NCBI RefSeq assembly: GCF_030580855.1 | Contig: NZ_JAUQOP010000016.1 | Span: 47,991 to 111,990, forward strand | From: Pseudomonas citrullilanati | GTDB lineage: Bacteria; Pseudomonadota; Gammaproteobacteria; Pseudomonadales; Pseudomonadaceae | Length of the DNA stretch: 64,000 bases | Reading direction: 5' to 3' | Shown here: in pieces, positions 53,554 to 62,800 of the stretch | How positions within the stretch are numbered: position 1 is the first letter of the stretch | Layout: each line of letters opens with the position of its first letter | Notes under the pieces: model-generated | Database searches by the model: none | The model's input: only the letters and a program-made list of their open reading frames with translations | What the model was told of the DNA's origin: nothing | Program-made: the position numbers and the translations under genes

Positions 53554-55569
53554 ATGGCAAGTGCGGATAAAAAACTGGCGCGACGTGAAGCAAACAGTGC
53601 TTATCTCAGGGAGCGCACCGAGCACCAGTCAAGGTTGGGCGACGCCTACATAATCATTGATCATCCTATAGTGGACATTGCCACAGGTCTGCTCAATGGC
53701 CCCAGTCTCAAGGACGGATTGAAGGTGAAAATTCCCAAGTGGACTTTCCTGCCACCTCCGAACGTACCGGAGACAGTCCAAGTCATGTTCGATCGCAGTG
53801 GCAATGGTCGTTTTGAGGTCGTGGCAGAACATGAGTTTGTGGTACCTGATGGTGGCACCGACTTTCCAGAGACCTTTCCCTACCCAATGCTCATCGAGAT
53901 CGACAATCTTCCGCAAAACTCTCCCTGCCGCGTGAGATTCGACCATTACCCCTATAACGCAGAAGTGCCAGACGAGTCTCCGATAACTCCGCTCATTTGC
54001 GACCGGCTGCCACCCTATGATCGTGACTCGCCGCAAGCATTGATATTTGCAACCACCTACCTCGATGACGCCAATCTGGCCCCCGGCAGCAAGCTGAAGG
54101 CCAAGATTCCTGGATACGCTGATTGGCAAGCGACTGATAAAATCGCTGTTTATCTGGTGGACGCTGCCCATATCCCTGAGGAGCCGACTGGGCTCACCCC
54201 GATCTTCTTCGACTATGTCCCCGCCCCGGGTGTCACGGAAACCGAGATCGAAATCGATGGTGACCGTGTTCGTGAGTTTGGCGATGCCGAATGCGTGTTC
54301 ATCTATGTCTTGATCGACCAGGCGACCAATCCCAGTGTTCTGTCGCTTTGGCAGAAAATAAGCCTCACCTTCGGGCGGCTACCGAGCAACCTGCAAGCAC
54401 CGGAGGTCCCCCAAGCGGATCCGGGGCCGTTGGTGGTCGAACATGCTTTGTCGGGGGTGAGTGTCTGGGTTCCCCTGTATGACAATCACAAGAGCTATGA
54501 CTTCATTCGATTGAAGTGGGGGAGTACGACACTGGAGGACGTTTCTGTCGGGCCTAACCCGCCGGCCAGGATCGAGATCCCGGTGGAACCAAAGCTCCTC
54601 ATGCTCCGGGAGTACGGCGAAAATACCACCGGCGACAAGGAGACCAACATCAGTTATCAGGTCGTGCGTAAAGGCCGGCTATTCGGACCTGAAGACATCG
54701 ATATCCACGTCAACTTCGAGGTGCCGATCCCCTGGATCCCCTGGCCGGCTCCCGACTGGCCGGATACGGTGCATCCAAGCCTGACGGTAGGTGTCGTCAA
54801 GAACTGGGATAATAGCCGTACGAACCAGCTGACGCGGGCCGACAAGGACAAGCAAGCGTATTTCACTTTTACCTGGTACGCCGAGGCGGTTGACGGCCAT
54901 GTCATCGATTTCTTCTGGAATGGCACGCGTGTCGTTGAGGCCCAGATAACCTTCGAGGCTTCGCAGCATACCCCTGGCGACGATGAAACCGTCGAAATCC
55001 CTTGGACTTACATCAAGGACGGCGGCAATGGCCTCACGGTACCGGTGCACTATCAATTGAGCGTGACCGACGTTGAGAATGACCTGAAGTCCGCCCCAAC
55101 TGAAGTCAACGTCAATGCCATCGCCGTTGAACTGCCAGCACCGAGTTTTCCCACCATCAGTACCGATTATCCGGGTTGTCAGGTGCTTGATGACGATGGC
55201 GCGCTCCAGGTCGCCATTCCTGACCTCTCCGGAGTGCTCAAGAATGGTGACCAAATCAATTTCGTCTTCACTCCCATGAGGGGGGAGTATCTGAGCGACC
55301 CTGAAGATCCGATCAACGCGGCGATATTCAGGCGAGACTACGTGTTGGGCGCTGCCGGCACACCTCTCACCGGCTTCATCATTCGAGTGGCACCTTATGT
55401 GGACCATATCCTGCCGCTTTATGACGAGACCGCGGCAACGGATCACAGGGGCCGGGCGAAGATCCAGTATTTCCACAATGACGGCTCGGAAATACTTGAA
55501 TCGACACCGCACACCACCATCACGGCCTTCCACATGCCTAGCTCGCCGTGTGAGATCCCAAGGCCTTGA
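53554..55569 (+). CDS. Large multi-module beta-rich protein, function unknown
   Basis: 671 residues from ATG 53554, chosen because GGGAG lies 9 bases upstream; an open frame reaches back to a GTG at 53413 but without a ribosome site. No signal peptide, membrane segment or named domain is seen. About five modules of 115-130 residues repeat a pattern: a hydrophobic strand near a WxG or WN element (DFFWNGTRVV), an IPW-like turn (VEIPWTYIKDGGNG), an alternating strand (VPVHYQLSV) and a Pro-rich link. The same modules occur in the gene at 58129. AT-rich codons are more frequent than in the cob block. Confidence 0.85.
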   Translation: MASADKKLARREANSAYLRERTEHQSRLGDAYIIIDHPIVDIATGLLNGPSLKDGLKVKIPKWTFLPPPNVPETVQVMFDRSGNGRFEVVAEHEFVVPDGGTDFPETFPYPMLIEIDNLPQNSPCRVRFDHYPYNAEVPDESPITPLICDRLPPYDRDSPQALIFATTYLDDANLAPGSKLKAKIPGYADWQATDKIAVYLVDAAHIPEEPTGLTPIFFDYVPAPGVTETEIEIDGDRVREFGDAECVFIYVLIDQATNPSVLSLWQKISLTFGRLPSNLQAPEVPQADPGPLVVEHALSGVSVWVPLYDNHKSYDFIRLKWGSTTLEDVSVGPNPPARIEIPVEPKLLMLREYGENTTGDKETNISYQVVRKGRLFGPEDIDIHVNFEVPIPWIPWPAPDWPDTVHPSLTVGVVKNWDNSRTNQLTRADKDKQAYFTFTWYAEAVDGHVIDFFWNGTRVVEAQITFEASQHTPGDDETVEIPWTYIKDGGNGLTVPVHYQLSVTDVENDLKSAPTEVNVNAIAVELPAPSFPTISTDYPGCQVLDDDGALQVAIPDLSGVLKNGDQINFVFTPMRGEYLSDPEDPINAAIFRRDYVLGAAGTPLTGFIIRVAPYVDHILPLYDETAATDHRGRAKIQYFHNDGSEILESTPHTTITAFHMPSSPCEIPRP

Positions 55570-55576
55570 CTTCCAA

Positions 55577-55606
55577 GCGGCACCCGGGCGTTTTTTCGCC
55601 CGGGTG
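55577..55606. terminator. Hairpin after the 671-residue protein gene
   Basis: CACCCGGGCG and CGCCCGGGTG pair around a T-rich loop, 10 bases past the stop. It lacks a trailing T-run. It is the only structured element in the 244-base gap before the autotransporter, and no promoter is clear there. Confidence 0.5.
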
Positions 55607-55813
55607 TGTACGCTGACGCGAGTCATGAGAGAGGTGCCTACATTGATATTTCATACGGATGTAATAAGAAAAGTCTCACGGATACTGGGATAAATCCTAC
55701 ATATATCCGGGGAGGGAGTGCTTAGGATTGCCGCCTTTTGATCGTCCAGACCCGCGCAGTAAAACGCCAGGCTCGACGGTTGCCAGACAGCTTGTTTTAT
55801 CCAGGAGTTATCC

Positions 55814-58027
55814 ATGCCCGTCAGCCACTCATTCTCCATCACGCCGCTCGCGCGTTTCCTCAAGCTCGCGACCCTCGCGCCGTTGCTGCTACTGAGCCCG
55901 ACCGGCCTGGCGCAGACGCTCATTGAAAACGGTGGGTCCAAGACCATCGATGCCACCACGACGCCCGACGATTACCTGGTGGAGACCGAAAGCAGGTTGA
56001 CGGCCAATGGCGCCACGACTTACCAGATCCGGGCGTCCGGCGGGTCGACGATCAATCTGAGCGATACCCAGGTTACCGCTCAAGGCAATGCCAACGGCGT
56101 CGACTTATCCGGCAGCGAAGCGAACATCGCCAACGGCAGCAAAGTGGTCAGCAGCAACGTCGGGCTGCGTCTGGCAAACTCGGCCACCGGTGGATCTACC
56201 GCGGTGGTCAGCGACAGCGAAATTATCGGTGGGCGAGTGGGGGCAGTCCTCAGTGCAGGCAGCCAATTGATACTCGAGGCCGGTTCCTCCGTGACTGGCA
56301 GCAACACCAACGGCATCGGCGTGCAAAGTTTCGGTGGAAAGATTTCCGCCACCGACAGCACCATTGTGGGGGGGCTCAACGGCGTGTACCTGTTCGCTGA
56401 CCTGAACCTTTCCCCCGACAACAGCTTGGTTCTCAACAACACCCACGTCGAAGGGCTGACCGGCTCGGCGATCGTTGTCGACGGACAGACCCAGACCAAC
56501 GCCGAACGCGTCAATATCCAAGTCGACAACGGTTCGACCCTGGTGGGTGGCAACGGCAAGCTGGTGGAGGTCGTCAATGGTTCTTCGCTGAGTTTCCAGG
56601 CCGATAACAGCCAACTGGTCGGCGACATCATCGTGGAGGCCGGCAGCAGCGCCGATGTGCTGCTCGACCATTCCGCCACACTCACCGGCCGCCTTGAAAA
56701 CGTCCAGGGCCTGACCATCAACAACGAGGCCCGCTGGGTGATGGTCGGCGACGGCGAGGTCGAGACGCTGGCGATGAACGGTGGCGCCATCCAGTTCGGC
56801 AACCCGGGCGAGTTCTACAAATTGACGGTGGGTGAGCTGTCCGGCAACGGCACCTTCTTCATGCACACCAACTTCACCACCGGCCAGGTCGATACGCTGA
56901 CGGTCACCGGCACGGCCACCGGCAATCATGTGGTGGCGATGGACAGCAGCGGCACGGAGCCCGGGGCTGCCGGGGCCATTCCGGTGGTGACCATCGGCGG
57001 TGGCGATGCCGAGTTCTCCTTGCAGGGTGGCCAGGTCGACCTGGGGGCTTTCTCCTACGACCTGATCAAGCAAGGCGACAATGCCTGGTACCTGAACACG
57101 GCGGCCCGGGTCATCAGCCCGGGCACTCAATCGGTCATTGCGCTGTTCAACGCCGCGCCAACTATCTGGTACGGCGAACTCAGCACGTTGCGCAGCCGTA
57201 TGGGCGAAGTGCGCAGGGACTCGGGCAAGGCCGGTGGCTGGATGCGGGCCTATGGCAACAAGTTCGATGTCAACGCCAGTTCCGGCGTGGCTTACCAGCA
57301 AACCCAGCATGGCCTGTCATTGGGTGCCGACGCGCCGCTGCCGGTGGGCGACGGCCAATGGCTGGTGGGTGTGCTGGCCGGCTACAGCAAGTCCGACCTC
57401 GACCTGAGTCGCGGTACCACGGGTGAAGTCGACAGTTACTACCTGGGTGCCTACACCACCTGGCTGGATGACGACACCGGCTATTACTTCGACGGCGTGC
57501 TCAAGTTCAACCGGTTCCAGAACGAGTCCAAGGTCCAGCTCAGCGATGGCGACAAGACCAAGGGTCGCTATGACAGCCACGGCGTCGGTGCTTCCCTGGA
57601 ATTCGGTCGCCATATCAAGCTGGCCGATGATTATTTCGTCGAACCCTATACCCAACTATCGGGCTTGATCGTCGAAGGCAAGGATTACCGCTTGGATAAC
57701 GGCTTGTCGGCCGAAGGCGATCGGACCCACTCGCTGTTGGGCAAGGTCGGCGCAACCACAGGACGCAACTTCAACCTGGGTGAAGGCAAGGTGATTCAGC
57801 CGTATCTTCGCGCGGCCTATGTGCATGAGTTTGCCAACAACAGCAAGGTGAAGGTCAACGACTACTCGTTCAACAACGATCTTTCCGGCTCTCGTGGCGA
57901 ATTGGGTGCGGGTGTGGCCATGACGTTGACCGACAAGGTATCGGTACACGCCGATTTTGATTACAGCAACGGCAATAAGATCGAGCAACCGTGGGGGGCT
58001 AACGTGGGCGTGCGTTATCTCTGGTAA
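55814..58027 (+). CDS. Classical autotransporter with pertactin-like passenger
   Basis: Type Va secreted surface protein. 737 residues with CAGGAG before the ATG. The signal peptide ends at TGLAQ (about residue 34). The passenger (about 35-430) is built of beta-helix-like repeats rich in Gly/Ser/Asn, for example GSTINLSDTQVTAQGN and GSSVTGSNTNGIGV, and ends in a pertactin-type segment. The beta-barrel (about 455-737) has GWMRAYGNKFD, HGLSLGADAPLP and the final aromatic YLW. No protease triad or RGD is seen, so an adhesive or structural role is more likely than enzymatic. Confidence 0.92.
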   Translation: MPVSHSFSITPLARFLKLATLAPLLLLSPTGLAQTLIENGGSKTIDATTTPDDYLVETESRLTANGATTYQIRASGGSTINLSDTQVTAQGNANGVDLSGSEANIANGSKVVSSNVGLRLANSATGGSTAVVSDSEIIGGRVGAVLSAGSQLILEAGSSVTGSNTNGIGVQSFGGKISATDSTIVGGLNGVYLFADLNLSPDNSLVLNNTHVEGLTGSAIVVDGQTQTNAERVNIQVDNGSTLVGGNGKLVEVVNGSSLSFQADNSQLVGDIIVEAGSSADVLLDHSATLTGRLENVQGLTINNEARWVMVGDGEVETLAMNGGAIQFGNPGEFYKLTVGELSGNGTFFMHTNFTTGQVDTLTVTGTATGNHVVAMDSSGTEPGAAGAIPVVTIGGGDAEFSLQGGQVDLGAFSYDLIKQGDNAWYLNTAARVISPGTQSVIALFNAAPTIWYGELSTLRSRMGEVRRDSGKAGGWMRAYGNKFDVNASSGVAYQQTQHGLSLGADAPLPVGDGQWLVGVLAGYSKSDLDLSRGTTGEVDSYYLGAYTTWLDDDTGYYFDGVLKFNRFQNESKVQLSDGDKTKGRYDSHGVGASLEFGRHIKLADDYFVEPYTQLSGLIVEGKDYRLDNGLSAEGDRTHSLLGKVGATTGRNFNLGEGKVIQPYLRAAYVHEFANNSKVKVNDYSFNNDLSGSRGELGAGVAMTLTDKVSVHADFDYSNGNKIEQPWGANVGVRYLW

Positions 58028-58074
58028 TTCAAGGGGCTGACGCTGCACGACGCGTTCATTGTTCTTCACACGCT

Positions 58075-58106
58075 GCGAGGATAACGGCCACGGCCATTGT
58101 CCTCGC
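58075..58106. terminator. Hairpin between the autotransporter and the next gene
   Basis: GCGAGGATAACGGCC and GGCCATTGTCCTCGC pair with two mismatches around a short loop, about 50 bases after the autotransporter stop. A modest T content (CTTCTTTG) follows. It may partly end the transcript before the 499-residue gene. Confidence 0.5.
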
Positions 58107-58128
58107 GCTTCTTTGAGGAGTCTTGTTC

Positions 58129-59628
58129 ATGAACGAGCCAGCAGATACGCCGTCTTCCGATAGCCCCAGAGAGTTGCCCGCACCCAGCGTGGATGAACTG
58201 CTCGACGACATTCCGGGCGGTGAACCCAATTTGCTCCCAGAAGCTGCGACACACGGCGACCTGAAGGTTTGGTTTGAGTTGTGGACATGGTCTGATCCGA
58301 CGTTGGCTGAAGAGTCGGTGAAGCTGTTCTTTGACGCAGACCCAGACCCGGTAGACTTCCGTACCTGGAATGCACCTATCGAAGAATCAGACCGGTATGT
58401 GACGCTGCCCCAAAGGCTACTGCGAGGCAACGACGGACGCCATCGGTTGCGCTACATTGCGACGGCTTATAACAATGAGTCTGATGAATCCGCCGAATTG
58501 GTGATGACGCTCGATACGACGCCTCCGGTTCTTGCTGCCAGCAGCAAACTGATCTTCCCTTCCGAAGTCCTGCCTCCCAATAAACTCACTGCCCACTACC
58601 TCGAACAGAACGGTGATGAGGTAAAGGCCAATCTCCCTCCGTATACGGACCCCCGCCCCTGGGATCGAATCACCTGGTACTGGGGAGCGACGCCAGGAAC
58701 CTTGGACCCGGGGGGTGTCATCGAGCTGGATGACCGGAACTTCGCTGACCCCATCGTCGTGACAATCCCGGCAGCGTTGGTACAGAGCAGGGGCGATGGC
58801 TGGCGCTATGTGTGGTATCAGGTGGAGGATCGGGCGGGTAACCAGAGCTTGCGTTCCGAGCCGGTTGAACTCGATGTAGCCGCCACGCCGATTCCCCGTG
58901 ATTTGCCTTGGCCCTCTGTGGAAGGCGCGCTTGGGACGGGGGAGCAACAGACGTTGGACCCGTGGGTGCCTACCGACGGCGTGGCTATTGTGCAAGTGCC
59001 GGAAACCGCCGTCATCTACCCGGGGGAGAAGGTCTGGGTGCAGTGGGGGGAGCCTGGCACCCTGGGCGCTACTCGGGTTGAACAGCCCATCAGTTCAGGT
59101 TCGCGTCGTTATCGGGTGGAGATGCAGTACCTGGCGGCTCATATCGGCAGGGTATTGCCGGTGTCCTATGGTGTTGTCGAGGCATCGGGTCAGGAGCACC
59201 CCTCCATCCCGCGCAGACTCCAGGTTCGAACGATTCCCAGCAACCGACTCGAAGCCGTCCAGTGTGACGGCCTTTCCGGCGGTCATTTGAGCTACAACGC
59301 GGTTGCCCCGCAGGGCGCACGGTTGACGCTGAAAAAATGGCCGCTCATCACCACCGACCACTGGATCATGATCACCATGACCGGCGTCAACTCATCCGGC
59401 CAGGACTCGGTATTCGAGGCCGTGAGAAGGCGTGCGGTCACTGAGCAGGAAACCATCGCCGGCATTGGTTTTAGCACGGATGTCAGGGTGCTCAAGACGT
59501 TTTTGAATACGCTGCGACGCAATGCGCCCTTAACGGGCAAGGCTTATGTCAGTTTTGACGGCGGGAAAACCTGGCCGCCTCTGGCAGCACCGAATTTTCC
59601 GCTGTTGCAATTGACGTTGGTTGATTGA
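58129..59628 (+). CDS. Multi-module beta-rich protein, paralogue of the 671-residue protein
   Basis: 499 residues from ATG 58129 with TTGAGGAG 8 bases upstream (a TTG two codons earlier is less likely). There is no signal peptide. The N-terminus is acidic and Pro-rich. About four modules follow with the same order of elements as in the gene at 53554: LKVWFELWTW, then a DTTPPVL link, VKANLPPYTDPRPWDRITWY, a VTIPAALVQSRGDG turn and a WYQVEDRAGNQSLRSEPVEL strand pair. The fold looks like tandem Ig or fibronectin-type sandwiches. Function is unknown. Confidence 0.86.
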   Translation: MNEPADTPSSDSPRELPAPSVDELLDDIPGGEPNLLPEAATHGDLKVWFELWTWSDPTLAEESVKLFFDADPDPVDFRTWNAPIEESDRYVTLPQRLLRGNDGRHRLRYIATAYNNESDESAELVMTLDTTPPVLAASSKLIFPSEVLPPNKLTAHYLEQNGDEVKANLPPYTDPRPWDRITWYWGATPGTLDPGGVIELDDRNFADPIVVTIPAALVQSRGDGWRYVWYQVEDRAGNQSLRSEPVELDVAATPIPRDLPWPSVEGALGTGEQQTLDPWVPTDGVAIVQVPETAVIYPGEKVWVQWGEPGTLGATRVEQPISSGSRRYRVEMQYLAAHIGRVLPVSYGVVEASGQEHPSIPRRLQVRTIPSNRLEAVQCDGLSGGHLSYNAVAPQGARLTLKKWPLITTDHWIMITMTGVNSSGQDSVFEAVRRRAVTEQETIAGIGFSTDVRVLKTFLNTLRRNAPLTGKAYVSFDGGKTWPPLAAPNFPLLQLTLVD

Positions 59629-59771
59629 CTTTGATTGAGGTACGTAGTCCGTAGCAGCCAATATCTGTTGGTTGTCACAGGAGAGATGTTTGTTCGGATA
59701 ATGACTCAACGTTCAGGTGTTGTGAGATATCGAGGGAAGTGATTTGTATGGGTTGATAAGTTGAAGGGAAA

Positions 59772-59807
59772 CCAAGTATGCAATCTGCCGGGTGATTGCA
59801 TACTTGG
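59772..59807. terminator. Strong hairpin between the 499-residue gene and the Rhs gene
   Basis: CCAAGTATGCAATC and GATTGCATACTTGG are perfect 14-base inverse arms around an 8-base loop. It lies 43 bases past the Rhs stop on the minus strand and 144 bases past the plus-strand gene, so it probably serves as a shared end of convergent transcripts, although no T-run follows. Confidence 0.6.
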
Positions 59808-59849
59808 AGGGTGCGTAGAGATTTATTATCTAGAGATCCATGGTTTGCA

Positions 59850-62800
59850 TTAGTGACGAGCTCCAGTGGATAAGAGAATAGCTAAACCTTTATTCTTTTT
59901 TTGTCTCTCAGTTAGTGTTCCAGCCAGTGCATTAGATTGTTGTGCTGCCAAGCTAATGGTGGGGGCGGGAGGAGCGCTGCTCCCGGCTTGACGTGCCGGT
60001 GGAAGTTTAGGCGTGGATGGGGGGGTAGACGAAGGTGAAGATGAAGATGAAGACGAGAGTGAATAGTCAATTGGAGGTTCAGACTCAAGTCCGCGCACGA
60101 TATGATTGGATGGGGGTATCTCTGGAGCTTCAGGAATCATCGGCAACCCGCCACGATTAAGCTCAGGGCTATTAGGAACAGCCAAAGACCCAGACCTTGA
60201 TCCCGCCCCAACTCCAGCCCCAGCTCCAGCTCCAACTCCAGCCCCAGCCCCAGCCCCAGCCCCAGCCGCTACTCCAGCTGTACTACCCCTGGGTGTACCG
60301 GAAGCCGCCGGCGCTTTAGCTCCTGAATTGCGACCGAAATAGGCTGCCCCGCTTATGATACTACCGACAGCTACTAATATGTAGCCAATTGCCAGGAGTG
60401 GCGTGCTTTCTGTGGCAGCTCCATACACGGTCAGTCCTGCACCTACAGCGACTATCGCTAAACCCACAAGGGCTATCGTCGAGCCTCCAGTTGCAATGGC
60501 TACACCGATTGCGCTAACCAATGCAGCCGCTGCTGCGACGTAATGCAGTATTTTTTCCCATGGAGAAGCTTTCTGTTGGGGCACGGGGTCGATATACCCT
60601 GGGTTTTCCGGACGTCGATCATTAGCCCGATGCCCGGTCGGGTCACGGAATGTAATCGGGTTACCCAGGCAATAGGCATAGGGGTTGATCCCGCCCGAGC
60701 CGAACGGGCTGTACGAATCCGGGGTGTGGAAACGCATCAGGTTGGGGTTGTACACCCGGTAGCCACGGCCCAGCAGGTACCATTGGCTGGCGTTCTCGCA
60801 GATCTCGCTATTGAACGCCAGCAAGCTGTGCAAGGCCTCCTCGCTGCTGCGAATACCGTAGGCGCTGTAGGCCACCGAGTGCACATCCGATTGCACGCAT
60901 TCCCCGATGACGTTGGGGCTGGCGTCTGTCATCAGCAGCAGGGCTTGGTCATGGTCATCGATTTGCTGCTGCCCCAAGGGGCGTTCCTCATGGAACAAAT
61001 ACTGCGTGCCGATGCCGTTGTGCAGCGTGTGGCTCAGGTTGTAGCCCTGGTAAAAGCGTAGTGTTTCCGGTTCGTTGCCTTGACGCACGCCGACCAGATG
61101 GTCGTGCCCGTCATAGCGATAACTCACCACGAGCTGGTCCTGCGCATCCTTGACCGCAACCAGGCGGCCATGATCGTCGTAGACCAGGCGTCGGTTGAGT
61201 TCGTCATTGAGCATATGGCCATTGGCGTCGTACTCGAACTCAAGCAGCCCAGGATAACCGCCGGCGGTATAGGTGTGGGTGATTTGCTTCAGTAGAAAAG
61301 GGTCGTCGGGGTCATAGGTAAACAGGGCAATGTCGCTGAGGCCGCCGTCGAATTGCGTGGTCACCCGTAGGATATTATCCAGCTCATCGAAGCGGAAAAT
61401 CTGGCTGAGGATGCCATTGCCGTAGGCGTCCTTGGGCAGGGCGCTGCCCGTGCACGTGTGGTGGACCAGGCGGTTGCGCGAGTCATACACGAATGTTTCA
61501 TCGAGCAAGTCCTCGCCATCCAGGGACACGTGCCGGCTTTTGAGTTGATTGTCGTCTTGCCAGACCTGGGTGATGACCCGGGGGGCTTGATCATTGAGCG
61601 TCAGTGTCCGCTCGATTTCCCGGCCCTGTGGGTCGTATTTGACGTCGGCGGTCAATGTCGCGGTGGGGCTGCGCGTCGTGGTGCGGCACAGTTGGCCGAG
61701 TGCGTCGTAATCGAACTCGGCACTCAGTGCGCCTTGGGTGACCGTCTTGGCCCGCCCGCAGTCGTCATAGGTATAAAGGGTATCCAGGCCGCCGGTATGG
61801 CTCCGACGGATTTGTCTCCCCAGCAGGGAGGTCTGGTAAGTGGTCTCCATCCGTTTTCCGTCGATGTCGGTCCAGCTCTCGTATTCCAGCTCGCCGGTGT
61901 CGGCATAACGATACTCACGCTGGCCTTGATTATTCTGCGCACCGGTTATCGCTCCGGTCTTGAGGTCATAGACGTAAGTTGTCGATTCGTCTTTGGAAGA
62001 GGTGATCGCCAAAGGCTGCAGGGTCAGTTCTGGCTTGTATTCGTAGTCGAAAACTTCTTTGGCCGGGGTGATCCGCTGGCTGGGTTGCATCTGGGTGCCG
62101 GTGTATTTGTACTCCTCGATGCGCGGATTGATCATCGAGCCGAGACGACGTTCGGTCATGCGCTGGAGGCTATCGAATGTCTGTTGGCCGACTGTGACCG
62201 ACGGCTTGGCGCTGGGTTTCACGCTCATGCTGGTGGTCTGTTCGCCCAGACTGTGCTCGGCAAACGCCCGACTGATGACCGTGTTATCGGGCAGGGTGGT
62301 GGCTTCCACGCGATCCCACGGGTCATAGGCGAAGCGGGTCTTGCTCTCCTGCCCGTCGTGTAGCTCTATTTGTTGTACACAGTTGTTCTTGCCGTCGTAG
62401 GTGTATTCAACCGCACCTACGGTCGGCAGCCCCGTGGTTTCGAGCAGATAGCGCAGATGTTCCGCGACCGGGCGTTCGGGTTGTTGCTGGCACAGGTCGA
62501 TCAACGGCTGCGCGTCCAATCGTTCGAAGCGGTCAAGCTTACCGAAGGCATTGTATTGGCCCACCGTCAAACTGCTGACAAGGGGCGTCGTTGCAGACTC
62601 GGGGGTTTCCAGCCATTGGTGTTCGATCGGACCCTTGCTGCCGAAGGGCGACCACAGGTCGCGGCTGACAACGCCATCCGGCATTGTCACGCGATGAGCG
62701 ATGCCCCAGGCGTCGTATTCGAAATGCTGGCGCAAGGGCTTGGGCTGGTCTTCCAGCCAGTCGTAGCGGGTTTCTTCGACCAGGTTATCCAGCGTGTCGT

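Noticed and set aside
60106..60342. Plus-strand Pro-Ala-rich small protein
   Set aside because: It is the complement of the Ala-Gly repeat in the Rhs tip and has no independent coding signal.
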